Below, piece after piece: positions 34,001 through 46,000 of a stretch of 64,000 nucleotides of DNA; the first letter of the stretch is position 1, and each line of letters begins with the position of its first letter. Origin of the DNA: Coturnix japonica (taxonomy: Eukaryota; Chordata; Aves; Galliformes; Phasianidae); contig NC_029520.1 in assembly GCF_001577835.2 (NCBI RefSeq), positions 45,108,093-45,172,092 of the forward strand. Reading direction: 5' to 3'. Below the pieces are notes generated by a model. It was not told the DNA's origin and did not search any database. It saw nothing but the letters and a program-made list of their open reading frames with translations. Position numbers and translations under genes: made by a program.

Positions 34001-37000
34001 ACAGAATGTGCTACTGGTCAACTGCCCTTTTTATTTGGTTAGGAATAGGAGCAAGATTGACTGACTACATTTTGATCATCAAAATATCCTCACAGTCTGG
34101 CTCTTTGTATCAGAGTTAAGAGTAGTCTGGCCACTTGCCAGCTTCACCAGTCGTATTCTAATTGGATTTATTTCTTTGATAATCTGATTGTTAGAATACT
34201 TTCTTCTCTTTACACTAACCTGCATTCCTATTTCAAGAGAATGTAGAAGAAGGGGAGATCATGTGCTGGAAGAAATTTCAGCTGTTTTGTGCTTTTTCCA
34301 TTTTTAATGGCAGTATTTGTGATTGTCCCCATAAGCAATTCTATCTCTTGTATACCTCACATGAAACTTTTCTACGAGCACCTTTTGAAAGGAATTTATC
34401 TACCAGTCATAATACATGTTCTCCAGACCTGACAAATGGGTTCCAAATCTCTAATTTTACTATAATTTAAACAATACTCAGTGCCTTTTGTCTCCACTGA
34501 CATACAGGTTTCTCTGTACCGTCCTTCTCATCTTGTTCAGTAGAGGTTAAAATTTTCCTCAAGATACTGTTGCTTTCCAGGAGTTAAGATAATAGCTGCA
34601 GAACTGAAGTAGTAGCTCCTTGATGTTGTCTGCAAATCTCAAAACATTTGCAAAGGCAATCAGTGCTAGCGCTGTAATAGCTGGTGTATTAACTTCGGCA
34701 GTTTTGGGGTTCAGCAGTCACGTTCAGCTGTTCCTGATGGCTTCATGGCACACTCTGGTGGTAATGTGGAAATCTGGGGCCAGGAAATATTTCAGGTACT
34801 TTGCCTGACTTGTCATTGTGGGTTAATAATTAAGTATGAAGAAAATTTCCTGTTTTTTTTTTTTCCCAGTTAATTGCATGTGGTAGGTTATTGCTGCATA
34901 GCCACAGTTGTAATCTCAGACTTGTATTGCACTAATGGGACTGAAGATATCCAGAGAATTATTGCTGCTGTTCAAATGTGTTTTTATTTTCACTCCTGAA
35001 ACGTTAGGACTGTAAACTGGAGGAAAACAGAGCAAGTTGCTGTAAAGTGAAATTCAGAATTCTCTGTGGAAGTGATCGTGTTGCCATACACACAAATATT
35101 AGTATTCTGTTGATAGTACCTTCCTCTTGCCTACATGCTATGTACTGGGAGTACTACCTAGTAAATTATTTTGATTAGGGCTCCTCTATCAAGGTTTCTA
35201 AACACAGCAGAATGACCTTTAGGCCTCAATTATAAATAATATCTCTGAATCACACTACTTTTTCCTAAACAGTGGATGAACATGGTTAGCACGACCATCT
35301 CCTAATGCAAAAACAGTGAGTGGGAAGAGAGAGAAACCCCAAAACATTTACATAACGAGTGCATTTTTGAATATCAAATTGTACTGTAGACGTAAATAAA
35401 TCAGCTATGCCGAGTAGGTGATATGTGATTCCGTGTCTGAGTGCCGCGATGCTTGTTTGGATCAGAACACTTCAACAGCTGAGACATCATGTGGCAAAGC
35501 CATTACCAGCAGTTGTACTTTGTTCCAAGGAATCATAACGTTTTAAATGAAAGCTTGACTTTGCTGCTGAATGTCAAGCCTCTGCCTGCAGCAGGAAGTC
35601 GTGCTGGATATTCTTATCTGAAGCAGTAGAACTTTTTCTGTATGGTTTTGTATGATATGCCATTCCTTAATAGGAAGCTGGAAAATGAAAGGGAATTCAG
35701 GGGTGAGATGATTCAAATCCCCTTGATTCAGAAAGTTAAATAATTTTGGTTGATGCAAAGATGTTTACAGTTTCAGTTAATTAAAGGGTAGAAGCTGTAT
35801 AGTCCTGTTTGTTGCCTTCTCCTTCCCCCAGGAAGCCTTCCTTAAAATTGCCTTCTGCAGGAGTAAGTGCTTTAAACTCCTTCTTGTGGGATAAAATTGT
35901 ACCCTCTCCTCGAGTGATGTACTTTACAGGGATTTGTTCCCAGATTCACATCGCAAAATAGAAAACTGTTACCAAGAATGGGATATCCCGAGCGGTGCTG
36001 GCATGTTCAGTCAACCAGCAAGGCCTATTTTTAGTCTTCTGGAGTGTGACCAGAGCATTCCTTCTGTAGTGTATCTTCGCTGGTCGAGTCTCTCTTGCTG
36101 TGGAACATGTTTTCCATTACTTGGCATTGTGTTGTCCCAGTGCTGGAAGGCAAAAAAAAATAAATGTTACGTATATTACATCACATGGCTATTCTGAAAT
36201 GAATGTGAAAGAGTTCCAGCTGGCCCTTAGCTGACAGTTCTCTTCACCATCTTTTAGTAACAAGACTGATGGGAAAAATAATAATTCCAAAACTTACTTA
36301 TTTGGGAACCTTGTCTTCGTTGTGCTGAATTGCACAGAGTTAAAATACTGCTGTGCTTCTGACATAGATGTAATAAATAATAGATATGTACATGAAAATA
36401 TAAACCCATTTGAAAATCAGCTCCTTTATTTACAAATGTGACACTGGTATGTTAACACAGAGATGTATAATCCATGTGCTCTTGTATTTTTTAAGTACTG
36501 GTAGCATTAGGAATGTTCACTGCTAAACGTATAACTAAACACTGTGAAAAATACATAGGCATGGCCAGATACAGAGAGAAGTTCACATCAGGTCATGTGA
36601 GAGTTTGTCTAGGCACTGATAACGTTTGTTACAGAACTTTTCTTCTGCTTGAATTCAGTTATTTTGATAGCATATTCTTAGTGTGCTTTAGAAGTGGCAG
36701 TATCTTGTGACTTTAAATAGTTATTTTTACATTTAAGAGAAAAATACCTCATGTATACTACCTCTTGGTTTTAATCATTATATACAGTAGAAATGAAAGT
36801 GCACGTTATTAACTAAATGTGAAATTAAAATGCCAGGTTGCTAACAGTCTTTTCATTGTTAGGAGCTGTGAAGCTGGTCAGCTTGGCCTGTGGAAATCAG
36901 CACGTTTGGGCATGTGACACCAGTGGTGGTGTTTATTTCCGTGTAGGAACCCAACCTCTTAACCCGAGTTTGATGCTTCCTGCATGGATAATGATTGAGC

Positions 37001-40000
37001 CACCTATACAGGTAAAATGTTGATTTTAATTCTTCGTAATACAATGGTTTAGCTCTGTGTCTTTGAAAAGGAATAAGTTGATGCTTAAGGAAAACAGTCA
37101 GGCCAGGTTTTAACTGTGCATCTTAAACCTTTGTCCCACATGTTCATTTTCAACATCTACTTATCTTCACAAAAAAAAACACCAAAATCCAACAACCCTG
37201 CAATTGAAGAGCCTGTACAGTGCACTGTGAATGTGCTGCCTTGTCACAAATGCATCTAATCCTTACAGGTAACTTTTTTTCCAAAAGTGGAAATATTTTT
37301 CTCAGCCAAAAATTACTTCAGTAGTGACACAGCAGCTTTATAGACATGTAGTAGAACGCAACCTTGAAGTGTATATTGAATACCTTCTTGTTTGCTTGCC
37401 AAGAGGCTAGACTGGAAAGAATCACTAAGCAGAGGGTGTGGGAAGGCTTTGCTCGTGGTATTACTGCCTCTCACCCTTGTGAATTTGGGAGGCTTGCCAG
37501 GGTGCAGTGCCTGGATCTGGGGACCTTCCTTATCACCCAGTGGTTAGAACTGTTCAGTACAACTGCAGTTCTCCTCCCTTGTTCCCAGAACATACAAATA
37601 AGGTATTCTTTCTATCTACCAGCTGGTAGGATCAGAGTGTAAAGAAGTCTCCTAAAGTATCTGAGGACCGTATTTTTTGAGTACAGAGAGTGTACAGAAT
37701 AATTTTCTCCAATGTCTGTTTTCTTGCTTAATCTCTTCCTAAACCTCAGCACTGCTCAAATACTTAGCAGGTTAAGCTGTGAAATGGGTGTAATTCTGTA
37801 TCTTGGTTTGGGACTGCTGTAACAGTTGACCTCTGAGTACCGATTTCATTCTTTGCTCCTTGGCACAGAATCAGCTGAACTGTCTGCTGATCTAGCATAG
37901 TAGCACTAGATGTGTTTGCACATTCGATTTACATTTTATAGTGTTACAGAATTTCTTCTGAAGGTTTTGAAATATGCGGTACTTTTAAAAGCTCCACACT
38001 AAGACATAAAAATCTCTGGCAGCGTAGTTGCAATAGTTTTTTGTTGTTGTTTTTTTAAACATCAATATCTTTGGCTGCTAGGAGATATGCAGAAGCTACG
38101 TCTGTGAACTTTGGAGTATAGTGGCAAAGGTGGCCAGGGAAATGAAACTGCAGCTTTGCATTTCATCAGTCAGCACAGCACTGGTTAGGTCAGTCCTCCT
38201 GTGTTGGGGATGTGTCAGTCAAGCCTAGAGAAATGATATCTTGTTTTGCAGAGTAACAGAACAGGCTGATAAGTATTAAATTACTTGAGTGAGACAACAA
38301 GGGATAGATTTAACTGCCAGAGAATGGATGTTTGTTATTTGCTTGTTAAGAGGGTGCAGGGCAGCAGGAAGAAGCGGCTAAGCATAGTACTCTTAAAAAG
38401 GGGGGAAACATATTCCACTTAATTGAGTTGCGGAGAGGCAAAGGTTTGTTTATCCAGGAAAATAACTTCATGAAACCTTAAAACAGGGATACTATTCTGT
38501 CTGTACTGACTTCATTCTCTAATCCTCTGTAGAAGCTGAATAAACTGCTCAAGCAAAAGTATTTACAAGAAGGTGGGATTTGCTTTGGCTTTAGCAGTGA
38601 CTTCCTTATGGAGAACATCTTTAATTGGAAAAGGTTGAAAACCAGGTTATTTCTTACAGCTTACTGAGGAAGATGGGCAGTCATTTTGGATGTTGCCTTC
38701 TAAAATGATAACCTCCTGCCACCTGGAGCACTGTCATTCTCTTTCTGTTATCTTGCCAATTCCTGACATTGCAAACTCTAATGAGTCAATATAAAAGGGC
38801 AAATATTCAAACATTGCTTGCAGAGATGAACACTTGTGGATTACATGCTTGTTTTGAGACAATTCCAGCACATAGAAACAAATCATTAAAGCACCGAGGG
38901 AGCAACCATCCGTGCTTTAGGAAAGGTTAAATGCAAAATAAGAGAACGTGAACTTGAAAATTATCTCCAAATACTAGCTCAGTGTTTGGATAACATATAC
39001 AACAAATGACTGAGAAGTGGACTGTTCAGCAAAGAATATTTGCTTCTTAGTAGCTGCTGTCTGTTCCTTAATTGACTTTGACATAATTCACGTTGCATCA
39101 CTTTATCTTCACAGCAGCAGAAGGATTGTAAGAAGTGTTTGTGAGTGATTCAGCCATTTTTCTGCTGGAAGAAGGAAATGAAAATTGCCTTTCACTTGCT
39201 TTGAGTACGGGAGCGTTCTCAAATAACATAATTTAAAACCAACTGCAGATATTTCATTTCCTACTAAATGTCAAAGCCAATATGACTTGCCATATCCCAG
39301 ATCTCATGACTTGTGAGCAGCTACAGGCTCTGCTTGTACAGTGTCAGTTCTTGTTCGAGGAGTGCTGTAATTGCACAGCATCTACTATTGCACAGCTTCA
39401 CAGAGGTGTTCAGGGGCAATAGCTCTGTTTGGATTTTATGCAAAAACAGTGAATATAATTTCAGTTCAGTCTTTGCTCTGTGATTCAAGATCTGGGCTGA
39501 AGCTGTTCTCACTTTTTTGTTCCCTTCATAAATCCTGACTGCAGTATTTCTTGATGAAAAGCAGCATTGTGTTCTCTGCTCTCTGTCTTCTAAAGTCATG
39601 GGTGAGAGAAAGAAGTGATTGATAATACTACAATACCACAAACAGTAGAAGCTATATAGTCTTATAGTCTTCTGCACTACATCCGTTCTTTTCTGTGGTT
39701 TAAATGTCAAAATTATGTAGTTAAGCTGCTTTTCAGAAGCAGCTTTAAAGGCATTGACAAAGCAGATCAAAACTCCTTGATGAAATGGTTTTAGTCTAGG
39801 AAATTGAAAACGTTTTTCATTCCACTCTTAATATTCAGTATAAAAGTATTATCTGCATTAATTTTAAATGTAATTGCATTTAGTATAAATAAATGTCATA
39901 ATACAGATATATGGTATATTATAAATGTCGTGCATTTAGGTTTATGTTAATGTTTTGTTACATAAATACATAATTAGTAACATAAATACATAATAAAGTA

Positions 40001-43000
40001 CAAAGAATGAGCAAGCAGCGTAAATATTAATGTAGATATTATGGAGTATGTGTGTGTGTGGATGCATGGATACTCATTAAATGTAGTGCTTCTTAAGTTT
40101 GTCATCTAAAGATACAGTTAAAAAAGGCGAAATTAATACAGTCAATAAGACTAACTTGGGTTATTGTAGAGTACAAATTGATTTGAGGTTAAAGATTACT
40201 TTCACCTGGAACACTGATTTGACTGATTAAAAGTTGAAGATCCCTTTGGAAGTAATTCTCAATGAGTTTGGGGTTTGATTTGGGGCACATACTGAAAAAG
40301 ATGCTGTAGAGAAATCTGATTTTGAGAAATCCTTTTTAAAACTTACGCTAAGGATTCTGTCAGATAAGTAGAACTTTAAGAGAACAAATGGATACAAAGA
40401 TGAGGACAAATATTTGTAATGAGTTTCAGTCATCTATTGCTTATGAACAATCTATCTTAGTCAAAAAATAAGATGCTATTAATTGCAATTTGCTTAATTA
40501 CTACTCTGTGCTTCCATGAGCTAAATTTCATAGAAAATGAAATTATAGAAGCACTTTTATTAAATCAATAGGTTTGTTTAAATATCTGTCCAAATGGTGG
40601 AAGGAAGCTATTTAAAAAGACATTCACTGCTTGACTGCTGCCTAAAGCTTTTATTGGTTCTTTGTAGCCCCCAGGGTCAGCAGAAGAGTGCTGCTTAACT
40701 CAGTTTGCCTTGAAATGAACTCTTGCAATAGAGACATTTCAGGTTAGCGAATCTTTTGCTGCTGTTCCCATAAACAGCCAACTAATTGTCCTTATGTTTT
40801 AAGCTTGACGTCACAGCTGAGAGAAGACAGCCTCCCCGAGATCAGGATGAATTCTGCCTTTTCCATACACACACACTAGAAGAAACAAAACTAAGTTATG
40901 GGTTGTTCACACCTTCACTGTTATTCAGAAATCCTTGAAACCAAGGAGCAGATGTCAGTTAGAGATGGTGTTTGAAATTTAAGGAATTTCTCTGTCACTC
41001 AGACGGAGTGCAAAACTGAGTGCATAGTGGACTTCCTTTCTTTTTGATCCCTTCATTTTTCATTATCTATGTTCGGCATAAGGAGAGTGGTTGTGCCTTA
41101 CAAATGTCAGTTAGAAATGGTTGTCGCATCTTTGTTTCCTTTCCTATCTTTGAGCTCTGCTTGCCATACAGAACAGACAGTGCTAATCTGAAGACTTTCT
41201 TACCCTGCTTTGCATTTGCATTTTCCAGTGCGGTTCCTGTTAAGTGGTGCTTCACAGGAGGAAGTGATGAGCATGGGATTTTTTTAAAGTAGATGCCAAA
41301 ATCAAAGCTGAACTGTAGTAGGGGTTGTTTGAAACAATTATGCAAGGACTGGATATTTGGAGGGTGAAGAATTTTTTTTGCTGGGAATGCTTTGTCATTT
41401 GTACCTCAGAATCATCCACACTAGTGTTGAAAATACTTGCCATGGAAAACTGTTATTTCTGGTGCATAATCCACATGACTGTTCTTTCCAGATTGTTTTT
41501 GCTAGCACAGAATAGCTTGCTCTATTTAACTGTTGTATAGATGTCTTTGTGCACTGCTGTGAATTCTACTTTGGTGTGGTGCTAAGAAGAGCTGTACAGA
41601 ACTATGTTTCATTAGACCAATTATATTTAGATTGAGAGGTAAAACACACATTAAACCTTCTAGTTACCTATTGACAAGACTGGTCTGTTGTTCCGTACAT
41701 GTTTACTCATGTGAAGCCTCCTGAAGTCATTAGCAGTCCTCCAGGAAAATTCTCTCCCCACTGTTTTTAAGATGTAAAGGAAAACTGCATTTGGCAGCAG
41801 TCACAGTAGTTGTATTGAGGTGGGTTGCAAATAGGCATATGGGATCAAAGCACTTGCTGCTGAGTGATTTGCTTAGCTCATTTAGGAAGCCACAGTGTTT
41901 AACTTCAAGCATATACTATTCTTCATAGACGTGCATCTTTCTTGAAGGTTACAGAAATGCACTTTAAGCATTTTTTACTAAAGTTGTTTCATGTCCATTG
42001 CTCAGTGTTTACTCAGTGTTTAATTCCAAGTTAGAAGCAACTGTCCTCAATGTATTTCACTGTATTTTAGTGCTTTGGAGTTTTAGCCTTCTGGTATTTG
42101 TTTTAAGGCATCGCTATCATCATGTTCAGAAAAGCACACATGTAGCCTGTCACATTCGATAGCAATTGTTATCAGCACCAGAAGCCTTAGTTCACAAAGA
42201 GGATACACAAAATGAGGCACACTCAGAAAACCAAGCAGACGACTTCCAAATCCTTCTGAAATAAGATCTTAATTTGTGCTTTGACCAGACTTAAGTTGCA
42301 CTGAAACAGAAACAGTGAGATAAAGCCTTCCTTTTCATACTTTCAGTTGCTCAGTACCACTAACAGCCTCAAAGCTGAGCTCTTGCAGTCTGCCTGTATT
42401 TCTTTTAGCTAGTGCTGTAGTGCTTTGCATTAATAATATTTTCACTGCCTGTAAGGAGCAGCTGTTGTGCTAAGAATCCTGAAAGTATGTTATGGACCTG
42501 CTAAAGCTTTAGTGTGTTGAAAGTCGCATGGGTTTGGTGTGACCTTTTCTAGGAACTGATGCCATGTGTTGCTGTAGTCTTTTGCGTATTTCTGAGAGTT
42601 GGGATAAAAACTTAAAGTTGACAAAGGTCATGAAAACAGACTCTGTGCCTTTTTGCCCTTTCTTCTTGGTAGCGCTAGCCATTAACTGGAGGTATGGAGC
42701 TAAGACTGTTTTGTTTACTCACCAAAGGCTAAAAGTGGGGGAAGGAGTCATGCTGCTTGTTGTAAGGCTTCTGAGGAAAATAATGCTCTAGTTTTCCAGT
42801 CAATAAATAATCTCTGACAATTCTATGGCAGCGTTACTGAAAAACATGTGGCTTCCAGGAAGACTAAACATAGATTCGTAATCTTTCCTGCTCTTTTATA
42901 CTGCCTTGAACTTTTCTACAGAGGAAAAAAAAGAGGTAATTAATTTAGCAATCTGCTTTCCTTGAAGACTGAATGCAAACCATTCTGTTCAGTACTGTTC

Positions 43001-46000
43001 TCACATTGCTCGTGCTTTCTCGATATCTAGTGGTTGTAAAACACTTTCACCACCATTCAAATGGAGCTCTGAAAATAACGTGCAGTAGTCAGGTTTATAT
43101 TACAGAATCTCTCCAAGTTGTATTCTTTCTTTGTCATGCTACTTTATAAGGTCTGGATGTCTGTTAGCCACCAAAATAGTCATATTAGTCTGATCTTCGG
43201 ATAGTGCTTGATAGTGGGGGAAATATCTCAGATGTGATACACTTTCATCCTGGCCTGGGTCATCTGAAGGCTTTTCTGTCTTTTGAATTTGAGTAGAGCA
43301 TCCTTGCTGCTTGTAACCACTAAACCATTATTTTAAAAATAAAGAGGGAAAGGGGACTTAAACAGGCTGAGAGTGTTATGTTGAGTCTTTCTCATCCTGG
43401 GTATTTGTAGCAGGAAAGAGATAGTGGAGGCCTGCTGATACGTAGTCTAAGTCTAACTCAGAAAAGTGATTTGGAATGTATTCTGATGCCTTTTTGGTGA
43501 TGCGTGCACTTTTGGTCTTTTCTCCTTGACAGGGAACTGTTTTGGGTTCATCTGTGACTGAAGCAATAACAAGACAAGACTTCTGAGTAGTAGTTCAGGG
43601 CTGAAAACTGCGTTAGTTTTTATTTTATTTTAGGTTTTATTTGATACTGCTATTTAAACAGAGGGCTTGCACTGAAGTTTTCTCTGTGGTCTGAAGAAGG
43701 AATGGAAATGATTTGCTTAGAATTATAAGGTTAACAGACAACTTCAAGTTTACTTCATTTTGTCAGCACTGTTTTGTCATTAGACTCTCGAGTGCTAGCA
43801 GGCTATTTTTCATTCTTATTTATAGCAGACAATTAAGATATTCACAGCTCTTAGCATGTAACTTGAAGTACTAAAAAGTGCATAGTTGGCTTGTGTGGCA
43901 GTACATGCTGTGTTAGGAAATCTTTGTTAGCAAAAGATGGAGAGAGACTGAGGGTCTTGTAACTAAGGTGCAAGACCAGAGGGCAGGAGGATGTGTGTTT
44001 GAGGAGGATGTGTAGCCATCAGGTCTTTAACACCTCTAAGAATTGTCTGTCCCTGTTTCCTGTTGTCCTGTCACTGCTCTGTTCCCAGAGCTACTGAGTA
44101 TCACCACATCATTAGCTGTCCTGTTGGTCTGTTCTTTACTACCCATGTCACATCAGAAAGCTGCATTAGAGTAGGGACTTCTAATAGCATTGGATCTAAG
44201 ATCTTGCCTGGATCTTTTGTAATGACAGTGAATAGGAGTATTGTTTCCTTGATGCAAGTTTGTCAGAAGGAACTAAGTAGCTTGAGAAAGGAAAAGAAAC
44301 CAAAAGCAGAGAAAGGAAAATAAACCAAAAGCAGAATACCCAGAGGAATGGGAAAACTCAAAGAAAACAGGAGTTTATTCAAAGAAAGCCAAAGAATGAC
44401 AAAAATATTTGTCCAAGCTTGTAGATTTACTTAGGACTCCATAGATTCCGTTTGTTTCTTAGATACATCAGTGCTGCAGGATTGGGTAGAGGTAGTTTGA
44501 TTACACTTAAGCCTGCAGTTGAAGCAGAAGCCGTCTAGCTGTCTGTTGTGCAACACCTTTCATGCAACCCCATTGGGACGTATTATTTGCTTTACCTAGC
44601 TTACATTACCTGTAATTCTCTAGTAATGCATAGGCTTAGAAGTTAGGTATAAGCACTCAATAAGTCTTTCTGGATGGAAATATTCCTCTTGTTTTTTCTA
44701 AGGGAATTCTCCTTGAGGTGAATGATAGAAGAAGAGAGGAATGATATCTTGATATAGAAGAGTGGAGAGCAAGATGCACAAATCCCAGTAGATCAGTAAC
44801 AAGGGTCACACCAGGCTGCTCTTCGCAGTTTGTGTGTAGTAACTCAGTCTGCACAAGCTGTTATTAATCACACAGCTCCCTTGAAACCAGGGACCACAAC
44901 AACAGAAACACAGAAATGGATGTGATGAAGCTGGAAACAGCACTGTGGTGAACTGCGCTGCATGGCAATGATATGGGGACATGAGCAGGCTGAAGTAAGG
45001 AGTCAGAATCAAATTAATCATAGGAAGAGATGAAATAGAAAAGAGGGAGGAAAGGAGTAAGGAGGCCAGGTGTGAGGATGAGTGCAAGTGTAGAGGCAGC
45101 AGGACGGGACATATTCCATGGGGTATTTTATTTTTTTTTCTTTCCCTTACCTCAATGTCCAGCATATGGAGATGGAGGGGAGGGCTGGCAATGCTGTTGG
45201 AGGCTGTTTGTTTATTTTTTGCTGGTTTTTTGTTTGTTTTGTCAAGCCACTAGTTTATTTGTAACATGAGAGAATAACAACTTGAAAGTAACTACATACA
45301 TATATACTCTATGTATCCAATGCTATTCAATAAAAATAGCAATTTCCTGTAAGTGTTCAACTTGCAGCCTTTTTCAATTTACTGTGACCAGGGATGCAAA
45401 CATTTCTTCAAGTCTCTACCAGCTCCATGCTTCCAACACGTGCAAATACCCAATGAGAGCACAAACAAGAGAAGACAGTCCGTCAAAGGTCTTACAACCT
45501 AAGCAGACAGGATTGGTTTGGAGTTTCAAGTCAAACTTGGTTATAACTGGATCAGACTCGTGTTAAGCAGCACAACTTCAAAAGTGAAAACAAAGCAGGT
45601 AGCTGTTATGTACACAGAAGGTCCATCTGGCGTTGGGTTGTGTGTTCATATCAGCACAGAGATTATGATTCATACAAAGAGCTGCTTGCTTTTAGGTTTG
45701 TCACGATGGCTATTGAGCTTAGGCCTGTGAGGTTACTGTGAGAAATGTAGTGCTTCTGTCGGATGATGACATATTTCAGGGCATCTTACTGTTGTCTTTG
45801 GTGAAACTTCTGTTAGAGAATGAGGAGAAACATCCTTATCTGCATTTTATTTGACGCGTGTGGCTTTCTCTTCTCTCCCCAACACCAAAGGGATATTTGC
45901 TTTCAATAAACCTGTTAGCTTAATATATCAGCCATGACATTATCATCGTCGTTATGTTGTTTGTAAAATTCTGTGGTCAGTAAAACTCATTTTTGCCAGT

